From assembly GCA_002427975.1 (NCBI GenBank), contig DIZT01000196.1, forward strand, positions 19,187-24,192: a stretch of DNA of 5,006 bases, in the 5' to 3' direction. A program made the position numbers and the translations under genes. The notes beneath the pieces were generated by a model. The model had not been told where the DNA came from. It ran no database searches and worked only from the letters and a program-made list of their open reading frames with translations. This stretch comes from Micrococcaceae bacterium UBA6021. GTDB taxonomy: Bacteria; Actinomycetota; Actinomycetes; Actinomycetales; Micrococcaceae. Positions 1 to 4,651 of the stretch are shown in pieces. Position 1 is the first letter of the stretch, and every line of letters starts with the position of its first letter.

Positions 1-72
1 CTCCTGCTGGCGTACCTGGACCGCTCCGAGGACAACCTGAGCGAAGTGCACGGGGAAACCGAAACCGACTGA
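1..72 (+). CDS. C-terminal end of an unidentified protein (partial)
   Basis: The first frame is open from the window edge to a TGA at 70-72 and encodes 23 residues ending in an acidic, hydrophilic tail (SEDNLSEVHGETETD). The 5' part lies outside the window and the fragment has no motif I can assign. The stop is 17 bases before the ATG of the lipoprotein on the same strand, and there is no terminator between them, so the two could share a transcript. The call rests on the frame being open and on its position directly before a gene with its own ribosome binding site. With only 24 codons visible, chance openness cannot be excluded. Confidence 0.55.
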   Translation, partial: LLLAYLDRSEDNLSEVHGETETD

Positions 73-89
73 GCCGGTAGGGTGAAGTG

Positions 90-425
90 ATGAAACGCCG
101 CCTTGCCGCCCTGTCCGCCGTCCCCCTGATGCTCCTGCTCACCGCCTGCGGGTCGGTGCAGGAAGCCACGCAAACCGCCGCGAACGACGCCGCCTCCAAG
201 GTGGCCACAGCTGCCAAGGACGAGGTCAGGAAGCAGGTCTGTGCCGTTGCCCAGGACGGACTGGCCAACGTCCAGGACAAGGCATCGCTGGGCAAACTGG
301 TGGACGCGGCCGCAACCGCCGGGCTGCCCTCGGACATCACAACGCCGCTGGGCCAGATCGCGGCGTCCGGTGACCAAGTGCCGGCCGGCTCCGTCGCGGC
401 GCTTAAGGAAGCCTGCGCGGCTTAG
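90..425 (+). CDS. Small secreted lipoprotein of unknown function
   Basis: This is a 111-residue protein with a classic lipoprotein signal: positive residues at 2-4 (KRR), a hydrophobic core at about 5-17, and a lipobox L17-T18-A19-C20. Cys20 would be lipidated and the mature chain anchored on the outer face of the membrane. The mature part of about 92 residues is Ala-rich, with predicted helices and two more cysteines (C51 and C109) that could form a disulfide outside the cell. The ATG at 90 is preferred over the GTG at 87 because GGG at 80-82 then has 7-nt spacing; the difference is one residue. The gene follows the partial upstream gene closely and converges on the LysR-like gene with only 12 bases between the stops. 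I do not recognise a domain, so function is unknown; the lipoprotein call itself is firm. Confidence 0.85.
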   Translation: MKRRLAALSAVPLMLLLTACGSVQEATQTAANDAASKVATAAKDEVRKQVCAVAQDGLANVQDKASLGKLVDAAATAGLPSDITTPLGQIAASGDQVPAGSVAALKEACAA

Positions 426-437
426 CACCGGAAATTG

Positions 438-1187
438 CTAGCGCTTGCCCTTTTTGCGTGAGCCCTTGCCGCGGCCTTTGTCAGGGTTCGGAGCGTAACG
501 CTGCGCCACTTTTGGCTTCTTGACCACGGGGCCGCGCCGGTCCGGCTTCGGTTCCTTCTTGGGCTTCTCCTGCTGGGCCGAAGGCTGCCGCGAGCTCGCC
601 GCGGTGCGGCCGCGGACGATCCCGATGAATTCCTCGATGATCTCGTCCGTGGAATCGCTGGGCCACGCCAGCGCGATCTCCGTGACCGGGGCACCCGTCA
701 GCCGGCGGGCCACGGTGTCCTTAACGTTGAAATGCCGGGCCACGGACATCGGCAGGATCACCAGGCCCGCGCCGGACGCCACTACCTGCATGGCCGCTTC
801 CGGTCCACCCATTTCGGCGACGTCCAGGAAGGTCTCCTCCGCAAGGTCGGCCAGGGCAACTTCCTCAAACACTGAAATCTCGTGCCCCTTCGGCGCCACC
901 ACCACCGGCTGCTCCTCATACAGGGGGATCACGTTCAGGCCGTCGCGCTCCACCGGGAGCCGGACGAAGCTGAGGTCCGCGGAACCGTCGCTTAACACGG
1001 ACAACTGGGCGCCGTCGTCGGACATAAACGACTCCAGCGGGATGTCCAGCACACGCTCTTCCCAGCGGCGGATCCACTTGCCCGGGGTCACGCCGGCCAC
1101 GTAGGCGAAGCGGAGCACGCGGGGCGCCTCCTGCTCCGGCGATTCGGCGGGGCTGGCGTTCTGGGGGGAATCATTGTCTGCGGGCAC
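438..1187 (-). CDS. LysR-type substrate-binding domain protein lacking the HTH, with basic C-terminal tail
   Basis: The 249-residue product has a short acidic Pro/Ser leader (1-21), then a region that reads as the effector-binding half of a LysR-type regulator (about 23-195): LRFAYVAG at 25-32, DGSADLSFVRLP at 67-78, and VVASGAGLVILPMSVARHF at 135-153, which matches the usual V..G.G...LP motif. The N-terminal winged helix-turn-helix of LysR proteins (about 60 residues) is absent. The tail from about 207 to 249 is rich in Lys, Arg and Pro and ends in GRGKGSRKKGKR, so it could contact nucleic acid; that is inference. The GTG at 1187 is chosen because a TACTGT box lies exactly 6 nt upstream and because the frame further upstream runs antisense through the DUF5997 gene. 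It is divergent from DUF5997. The domain call is good; the ligand and the regulatory role are unknown. Confidence 0.8.
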   Translation of the reverse strand: MPADNDSPQNASPAESPEQEAPRVLRFAYVAGVTPGKWIRRWEERVLDIPLESFMSDDGAQLSVLSDGSADLSFVRLPVERDGLNVIPLYEEQPVVVAPKGHEISVFEEVALADLAEETFLDVAEMGGPEAAMQVVASGAGLVILPMSVARHFNVKDTVARRLTGAPVTEIALAWPSDSTDEIIEEFIGIVRGRTAASSRQPSAQQEKPKKEPKPDRRGPVVKKPKVAQRYAPNPDKGRGKGSRKKGKR

Positions 1188-1199
1188 GTCTTCACAGTA
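1188..1199 (-). promoter_or_regulatory. -10 box of the LysR-like gene, predicted leaderless
   Basis: Read on the minus strand, TACTGT (1199-1194) is followed by six bases (GAAGAC) and then the GTG start at 1187. In actinobacteria a TANNNT box at this distance places transcription initiation on the start codon itself. There is no good Shine-Dalgarno sequence, which agrees with a leaderless message. No convincing -35 element is seen. Confidence 0.5.
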
Positions 1200-1223
1200 C
1201 CGCCCGCGCGGCCCCGCAGTGCC

Positions 1224-1245
1224 GGAGTTGGTGCGGAGTTGGTGC
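1224..1245. repeat. Perfect tandem 11-bp direct repeat in the divergent promoter region
   Basis: GGAGTTGGTGC occurs at 1224-1234 and again, without a gap, at 1235-1245. The period of 11 is close to one helical turn, so two protein subunits could bind on the same DNA face. It lies between the two divergent -10 boxes (1194-1199 minus and 1266-1271 plus), a suitable place for an operator serving both genes. The repeat is directly visible; the operator role is inference. Confidence 0.6.
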
Positions 1246-1265
1246 CTTTCGGGCGGGCAGCCGGA

Positions 1266-1277
1266 TACCCTTGAGCC
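1266..1277 (+). promoter_or_regulatory. -10 box of the DUF5997 gene, predicted leaderless
   Basis: TACCCT (1266-1271) is followed by six bases (TGAGCC) and the ATG at 1278. The arrangement matches that of the divergent gene and predicts a transcript starting at the A of the ATG. There is no purine-rich ribosome binding site at a usable distance. Confidence 0.5.
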
Positions 1278-1682
1278 ATGACCTCTGTAAACTCCCAGTC
1301 CATGAAGCCGGCCACCGTTGCCAAGAAACTCGGCATCTACCTGCCGGCGACACCGCAGGAGTTCCAGGATTCCACCATCAGCCGCGCCGATTTCGCCGAA
1401 CTCCAGGCCAACCCGCCGGAGTGGCTTGTGGAGCTCCGCCGCAGCGGCCCCCACCCCCGCCCCGTGGTGGCCCAGAAGCTGAACGTGTCCATCAGCGGCC
1501 TTGCCCGCGGTGGCGTTGAGGAAGCGCTCACGACGGCGGAAATCACCGCGCTGCTGCAGGCTCCCCCGGCGTGGCTGGTCACCGAGCGTTCCACCCACGC
1601 CGCCGTCCGCGCCGAAGCCCAGCGGGTTAAGGACGAAACAGCCAAGAAGGACGCCAAGAAGGCCCGCGCCCAGGCTGAGTAG
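1278..1682 (+). CDS. DUF5997 family protein
   Basis: The 134-residue protein matches my recollection of the actinobacterial DUF5997 family over its whole length: VAKKLGIYLPATPQEFQ at 14-30, a central PPEWLVELR block at 46-54, and a second PPAWLVTER block at 96-104. The two blocks align without gaps at an offset of exactly 50 residues, including P46/P96, P47/P97, W49/W99, L50/L100, V51/V101 and R54/R104, which suggests an internal duplication. The end (about 105-134) is an Ala/Lys/Glu-rich helix. No signal peptide or membrane segment is present, so it should be cytoplasmic. It is divergent from the LysR-like effector-domain gene and they share a 90-bp promoter region, which suggests linked regulation or function. 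No biochemical role is known to me. The ATG at 1278 is supported by the TANNNT box 6 nt upstream. Confidence 0.85.
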   Translation: MTSVNSQSMKPATVAKKLGIYLPATPQEFQDSTISRADFAELQANPPEWLVELRRSGPHPRPVVAQKLNVSISGLARGGVEEALTTAEITALLQAPPAWLVTERSTHAAVRAEAQRVKDETAKKDAKKARAQAE

Positions 1683-1704
1683 TCTCCGCCGGCGCCCGAT
1701 CATA

Positions 1705-1753
1705 GGCTTGTTCGCGGATCCGAACCTTCATGATTCGGATCCGCGGACAGGCC
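1705..1753. terminator. Strong hairpin terminator between convergent genes
   Basis: A perfect 12-bp stem (CGCGGATCCGAA at 1713-1724 with TTCGGATCCGCG at 1734-1745) encloses a 9-nt loop. The pairing extends outward to 1705-1724 with 1734-1753, a 20-bp stem with two G-U wobbles in the plus-strand RNA. In the minus-strand RNA those two positions become A-C mismatches, so folding favours the plus transcript. The plus-strand side is followed by a T-rich stretch (1757-1763). It lies 22 bases after the DUF5997 stop and 22 bases beyond the end of the convergent VOC gene, so it probably ends DUF5997 transcription and may serve both. Confidence 0.8.
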
Positions 1754-1775
1754 GCTGTTGTTTCCAGAGGGAATA

Positions 1776-2156
1776 TCAGTCCTGGTGCAGCTGAACGAAG
1801 TTGCCGCAGCCGTCGTCGAAGACTGCACTGATCCCGGACGGATCCTCTGACGGTTCGCCCTGGAATGTCACGCCGGCAGCCACCAGCCGGTTGTACTCGG
1901 CCTGCACATCCGGAACGCCGAAAGTGATGGCCGCGATCCCGGCGTCGTGCAGTGCGTTCATGTAGTTCGCACCGATCGGGTTGTCGCTGGGCTCCAGCAG
2001 CAGCCCCACCGAACCGGCACCGGCGCCCGGGTCCTTGATGATGAAGAGGTTGTACTCAGGCATCGCCATCAGGGTCTCGAACCCGAGGGTCCCGGTGTAG
2101 AACGAATGGGCGGTGGCCGGATCCTGGACGTGGATGCTGCACATTTTCACTCTCAT
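1776..2156 (-). CDS. VOC superfamily (glyoxalase/dioxygenase-fold) protein
   Basis: The product has 126 residues, the usual length of a small single-domain VOC protein with two beta-alpha-beta-beta-beta modules. Module one opens with KMCSIHVQDPATAHSFYTG (4-22), the typical strand followed by a helix, then LGFETLM (24-30) and the strand SVGLLLEPS (49-57). Module two runs through AAITFGVPDVQAEYNRLVAAG (75-95) to the final FDDGCGNFVQLHQ (113-125). His9 and Glu55 sit where VOC metal ligands occur, but the usual last-strand glutamate in the GN.(V/I)EL motif is Gln122. A metal-dependent reaction is therefore uncertain, and a binding or resistance role is possible. The ATG at 2156 is supported by TAGCTT 6 nt upstream. 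It stands alone, divergent from the membrane-protein gene. The fold is confident; the substrate is unknown. Confidence 0.88.
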   Translation of the reverse strand: MRVKMCSIHVQDPATAHSFYTGTLGFETLMAMPEYNLFIIKDPGAGAGSVGLLLEPSDNPIGANYMNALHDAGIAAITFGVPDVQAEYNRLVAAGVTFQGEPSEDPSGISAVFDDGCGNFVQLHQD

Positions 2157-2168
2157 GGTCCCAAGCTA
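2157..2168 (-). promoter_or_regulatory. -10 box of the VOC gene, predicted leaderless
   Basis: On the minus strand TAGCTT (2168-2163) is followed by six bases (GGGACC) and the ATG at 2156, the same geometry as the LysR-like, DUF5997 and 2974 genes. The -35 region is not recognisable. Confidence 0.5.
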
Positions 2169-2183
2169 CCCGGCCCGCAGCAG

Positions 2184-2209
2184 GCGCGGGAACCTCAAGC
2201 GCGGAAACC
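2184..2209. repeat. Imperfect direct repeat upstream of the VOC gene
   Basis: GCGCGGGAACC (2184-2194) recurs as GCGCGGAAACC (2199-2209), 10 of 11 bases identical, with a centre spacing of 15 bp. It lies about 16 bp upstream of the VOC -10 box, where an activator or repressor could bind. In DNA this GC-rich it could also be chance. Confidence 0.3.
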
Positions 2210-2233
2210 CCGCCGGTGCAGCCGGTCCTGCCA

Positions 2234-2262
2234 TTGACCCCGGCGCCCGGAAGGGCTGCAAT
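2234..2262 (+). promoter_or_regulatory. Weak candidate promoter of the membrane-protein gene
   Basis: TTGACC (2234-2239) resembles a -35 element and lies 17 bases before TGCAAT (2257-2262), a poor -10. If used, transcription would start near 2269. That would exclude the ATG at 2261 and agree with translation from the GTG at 2315. The match is weak. Confidence 0.22.
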
Positions 2263-2300
2263 GGAAGGAGCAGTCCGGAATCCTGGGCCGGGCCTGACGC

Positions 2301-2317
2301 GGGGAGGTGCCGCAGTG
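2301..2317 (+). promoter_or_regulatory. Ribosome binding site that decides the GTG 2315 start
   Basis: GGGGAGG at 2301-2307 is the best Shine-Dalgarno match in the window. It is separated by 7 bases from GTG at 2315-2317, which is in frame with the membrane-protein reading frame. Confidence 0.6.
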
Positions 2318-2920
2318 CCGGCATTTGCAGAATCCGTCTTGTTTGGAGCGTTGCAGCTGGGTTTCTGGGGTGCAGTGCTGGTCTGTGCGGTGGGTGCCAC
2401 CGTCTTGGCTGTCCGCCGGCATTCGACGCCCGACCCTGCCCTCCGGGCCCCGGACCCCGTATTCTGGGACGTCTTTATGGGATCTGCCGTGGCAATTCCG
2501 GCGATCCTCATTCCCACACTGGCGTCACCCTGGGCCGGCGCTGTCCTCGCCGCACTGGGCACAGGTGCCGGGGTGGCCGCATACCGTGGCAGTCCGCGGA
2601 TCATGGCCTGGCAGTCACGCCGCCGGCAGCAACGGCAGGACCAGCCTGTTCACACCGCGGCGCAGGCTGAACATGACGCCCTCCTGTCCCGGTGGAGCCG
2701 CTACGAACTGGACCCTGCCTGCTCCATCGACTACCCGGCGATGACGGACGTCCGGCTACCCGAGACGGCCGCCTTGATCCGGGCCATGCGGGAGGCAGAG
2801 CAGCTGCGGGCGGCGCCACACCAAGGGTACGCACCCGCCGTCGCCCGCTTTGGCCTTGCCCTCGCCGCGGCGGAACGGGCTGCCGGGATCCCTGCCGGAA
2901 TCACCGACGGCGTACATTAA
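2315..2920 (+). CDS. Membrane-anchored protein with a conserved cytoplasmic C-terminal domain
   Basis: From the GTG at 2315 the product has 201 residues. A hydrophobic N-terminal half holds probably three membrane segments (about 6-33, 54-70 and 71-90), followed by a strongly basic and polar linker (SRRRQQRQDQ at 101-110). The soluble part (about 117-190) has HDALLSRWSRYELDP at 120-134, DYPAMTDVRLPET at 139-151 and a helical end rich in Ala and Glu. I recall similar YELDP...DYPAMTDV...P segments in uncharacterised actinobacterial membrane proteins, but cannot name the family. By the positive-inside rule the C-terminal domain should face the cytoplasm. The start is chosen for the strong GGGGAGG at 2301-2307 with 7-nt spacing. 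ATG 2261 and GTG 2216 are in-frame alternatives with poorer signals, and the residues they add (GPGLTRGGA) look non-coding. Function is unknown. Confidence 0.72.
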   Translation: MPAFAESVLFGALQLGFWGAVLVCAVGATVLAVRRHSTPDPALRAPDPVFWDVFMGSAVAIPAILIPTLASPWAGAVLAALGTGAGVAAYRGSPRIMAWQSRRRQQRQDQPVHTAAQAEHDALLSRWSRYELDPACSIDYPAMTDVRLPETAALIRAMREAEQLRAAPHQGYAPAVARFGLALAAAERAAGIPAGITDGVH

Positions 2921-2929
2921 CTGCTGTGT

Positions 2930-2953
2930 CGCCGCCGCTGGAGTCCGGCGGCG
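2930..2953 (+). terminator. GC-rich hairpin after the membrane-protein gene
   Basis: CGCCGCCG (2930-2937) pairs perfectly with CGGCGGCG (2946-2953) around an 8-nt loop, starting 9 bases after the stop codon at 2918-2920. There is no T tract after it, so it would be an atypical terminator, as is common in high-GC actinobacteria. It lies immediately upstream of the next gene's -10 box and could separate the two transcripts. Confidence 0.4.
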
Positions 2954-2961
2954 GGGCGCCG

Positions 2962-2973
2962 TAGCATCCGAGG
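2962..2973 (+). promoter_or_regulatory. -10 box of the DUF6919-like gene, predicted leaderless
   Basis: TAGCAT (2962-2967) is followed by six bases (CCGAGG) and the ATG at 2974. GAGG directly abuts the ATG and is too close to serve as a Shine-Dalgarno site, so leaderless initiation explains the start better. A weak -35 candidate, TGGAGT (2939-2944), lies 17 bases upstream, inside the preceding hairpin. Confidence 0.5.
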
Positions 2974-3591
2974 ATGGAACCCACAGAAGCGGAACTCCGT
3001 GACCAGTTCGGCAGGCGCCTGGAGGATAAGGGGGCCTGGCGGCAGGCCAGCACCCTTGAAGCTGCCGGGGAACTGACGGCGCGCTGGCTGGAAGGCCACA
3101 GCGAATATCAGGCTGCCACGTTTACGGCCAGCTATGACGCCGAAACCGGACCCATCGCGGCGGAACTGGCAGCCCTGAACCGAAACGGGCTGTTCACCAA
3201 GGAATCCCAGCCCGGGCTGCAGGCCGCCGGCGGCATCCAGCGGCAGTACGTGACCGGCTTCTGCAGTGCAGAGGTGGCCGTGGAACTCCTGGCCCTCTCC
3301 ACCCGCACTGAGCTGGTGACAGTGGCCCATGCCCCGGGCGACGCCAGCAGCGCGGCCATCCCGGTAACGCTCGACGGCGGCGAGGTAGTCACCGTCCTCG
3401 GCTCCAGCGAGACTCCGGTGGAGGAGGAGCAGATCCAGGACTGGGCCGAGGAAACCAATGACACCCTGGCGCTGCTGCTCGCCGACTCCTGGTATGTGGA
3501 AATTCTGGATCCGCACTGGGGCCGGAATGACGTGCTGCTGCCGGCCGCCCTCGCCGCGTTGACTGCCCCCGACGGTAGCCCACGCACCTAG
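2974..3591 (+). CDS. Uncharacterised acidic protein, DUF6919-like
   Basis: This is a 205-residue soluble protein without signal peptide or membrane segments, and rich in Asp and Glu. Conserved-looking blocks occur in order: AWRQASTLEAAGELTARWLEG (21-41), YDAETGPIAAELAALNR (54-70), NGLFTKESQPG (71-81) and QRQYVTGFCSAEVA (89-102). The NR.G..T..SQPG and QR..V.GF signatures fit what I remember of the actinobacterial DUF6919 domain, which occupies roughly the first half; this is from memory and not a search. The second half (about 112-195) is less distinctive and ends with WYVEILDPHWGRNDVLLPAAL (173-193). No catalytic motif is recognised. The ATG at 2974 is supported by TAGCAT 6 nt upstream, and the gene appears to be transcribed on its own. 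Confidence 0.75.
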   Translation: MEPTEAELRDQFGRRLEDKGAWRQASTLEAAGELTARWLEGHSEYQAATFTASYDAETGPIAAELAALNRNGLFTKESQPGLQAAGGIQRQYVTGFCSAEVAVELLALSTRTELVTVAHAPGDASSAAIPVTLDGGEVVTVLGSSETPVEEEQIQDWAEETNDTLALLLADSWYVEILDPHWGRNDVLLPAALAALTAPDGSPRT

Positions 3592-3608
3592 AAGTCGGCG
3601 TCAGTCAG

Positions 3609-3614
3609 TATAGG
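3609..3614 (+). promoter_or_regulatory. Candidate -10 box of the AEC permease gene
   Basis: TATAGG is the most AT-rich -10-like site in the 103-base gap upstream of the permease. Initiation about 7 bases later would start the RNA at the foot of the hairpin at 3622-3667. No -35 is recognisable, so the call is tentative. Confidence 0.3.
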
Positions 3615-3621
3615 TACGAAC

Positions 3622-3667
3622 ATTCCGCGCCGCTGTGCTCCCACAACGGGAGCCGGCCGTGCGGAAT
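3622..3667 (+). other. Nested inverted repeats in the leader of the AEC permease gene
   Basis: An outer stem pairs ATTCCGC (3622-3628) with GCGGAAT (3661-3667). An inner stem pairs GCTCCC (3637-3642) with GGGAGC (3648-3653) around the loop ACAAC. Together they would form one bulged hairpin of 46 nt, ending 27 bases before the permease start. There is no T tract downstream. It may be a structured 5' leader, an operator palindrome, or a terminator of the upstream gene. It does not match a riboswitch I know. Confidence 0.45.
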
Positions 3668-3681
3668 CCCAACAGCTAAAC

Positions 3682-3697
3682 AGAAGGGCGAACTGTG
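3682..3697 (+). promoter_or_regulatory. Ribosome binding site and GTG start of the AEC permease
   Basis: AGAAGGG (3682-3688) stands 6 bases before GTG at 3695-3697. This supports the GTG start, which places the first membrane segment right at the N terminus, as is usual for the family. Confidence 0.6.
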
Positions 3698-4615
3698 GGC
3701 GGCGTTGTCTCCGGGATCCTGATTGTCTCCGTCGTCATTGCCGTGGGCTATTTCGCGGCCCGGCTGCGGATCCTGGGGCCGGAAGTCCAAGGTGCGCTGA
3801 CCCGAACAGCTTTCTATGTCACCAACCCGGCGCTGCTGTTCACGGTGGTTGCCGGGAGCGACATCCGCGCCGCCGTCGGAACCGATGCCCCGCTTGCGCT
3901 GCTCTCCGCAGCGATAGTGGGGCTTCTCTATTGGCTGGCGAGTTTCCTGTTCTTCCGGCGCCCTGCGGCGGAAACCGCTGTCGGCGCCATGGCCAGCAGC
4001 TACGCGAACGCGAACAACATCGGCATTCCGGTGTCCCTGTACGCCGTCGGGACGGCGCAGCACGTGGCGCCCGTACTCCTGGTCCAGCTCCTGGTGATGG
4101 CACCGTTCTACCTGACTGTCCTGGGGCTTGTCTCCGGTTCCAAAGTCTCGTGGAAGAAGATGGTGCTGCAGCCGTTCGCCAATCCCATGATCATCGCCTC
4201 CGCCCTGGGTGTGGCCGTCGCCCTGACAGGCTGGAGCGCCCCGGACCTGCTGCAGAAGCCGATCGACATGCTGGCCGGCGGAGCCGTGCCCATGGTCCTG
4301 TTGGCTTTCGGACTGTCGCTCGCCGGCCGCGCCCCGCTGCAGAAAGATGACGGCCGCACCGAAACCCTCGTGGCAACATTCCTCAAGATTGCCGGGATGC
4401 CGCTCATTGTGTGGATTCTTGGCCGTTTTGCCTTCGGGCTCGAGGGGCAGCACCTTCTCGCCAGCGTGATCATGGCGGCGCTTCCCACGGCGCAGAACGT
4501 CTTCCTGTTCGCGTCACCTTACGGCCGCGGCATGACAGTGGCCCGCGACGTCATCCTGTGCACCACGGTGCTCAGCGTGGGTGCACTCCTTGCCGTTGCC
4601 TGGTTGGTGGGATAA
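3695..4615 (+). CDS. AEC (auxin efflux carrier) family transporter
   Basis: The 306-residue hydrophobic protein has the length and layout of bacterial AEC permeases. About ten membrane segments can be drawn: 4-22, 36-53, 66-87, 99-118, 122-146, 158-179, 193-213, 226-246, 254-275 and 285-304. They form two five-helix halves. The fourth helix carries YANANNIGIP (103-112) and the ninth carries ALPTAQNVF (262-270); these broken, proline-containing helices correspond to the crossover at the substrate site in this fold. The family moves organic anions such as malate or malonate in bacteria, or auxin in plants, as secondary transport across the cytoplasmic membrane. The substrate here cannot be told from sequence, and no metabolic gene is adjacent to suggest one. 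Translation starts at GTG with a good ribosome binding site, after a 5' leader with nested inverted repeats. The gene is intact, and no adjacent gene appears to share its transcript. Confidence 0.92.
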   Translation: MGGVVSGILIVSVVIAVGYFAARLRILGPEVQGALTRTAFYVTNPALLFTVVAGSDIRAAVGTDAPLALLSAAIVGLLYWLASFLFFRRPAAETAVGAMASSYANANNIGIPVSLYAVGTAQHVAPVLLVQLLVMAPFYLTVLGLVSGSKVSWKKMVLQPFANPMIIASALGVAVALTGWSAPDLLQKPIDMLAGGAVPMVLLAFGLSLAGRAPLQKDDGRTETLVATFLKIAGMPLIVWILGRFAFGLEGQHLLASVIMAALPTAQNVFLFASPYGRGMTVARDVILCTTVLSVGALLAVAWLVG

Positions 4616-4629
4616 GTAGCGGGCCGTGT

Positions 4630-4640
4630 ATGACTGTCAT
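4630..4640. repeat. 11-bp palindrome next to the recombinase remnant
   Basis: ATGAC (4630-4634) and GTCAT (4636-4640) flank a central T. It sits in the 36-base gap between the permease stop and the remnant's ATG. It could be a protein-binding site or a scar of the mobile-element event; the sequence alone does not decide. Confidence 0.3.
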
Positions 4641-4651
4641 CAACCCGCACC

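Noticed and set aside
409..423. Small hairpin AAGCC-TGCGC-GGCTT at the lipoprotein stop codon as a terminator
   Set aside because: Only 5 bp of stem inside the coding sequence and no T tract on the plus side.
520..1104. Plus-strand frame of 194 codons antisense to the LysR-like gene
   Set aside because: It is Ser/Thr/Arg-rich with no motif, and the opposite strand has clear LysR-domain homology.
1188..1703. Upstream in-frame extension of the LysR-like gene, giving a 421-residue frame
   Set aside because: The extension is exactly antisense to DUF5997, has low-complexity Gly/Arg/Leu-rich content without an HTH motif, and passes the better-supported GTG at 1187.
2056..2670. Long overlapping frames on both strands between the VOC gene and the membrane protein
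   Set aside because: They overlap the VOC and membrane-protein genes in other frames, and are Pro/Arg/Gly-rich without recognisable domains.
3605..4453. Minus-strand frame of 282 codons antisense to the AEC permease
   Set aside because: Its product is rich in His, Gln, Gly and Arg with no domain, as expected from the complement of hydrophobic GC-rich codons. The plus strand encodes a recognisable permease.
4619..4648. GCGGG/CCCGC pairing after the permease as a terminator
   Set aside because: A 5-bp stem with a 20-nt loop is too weak, and no T tract follows.
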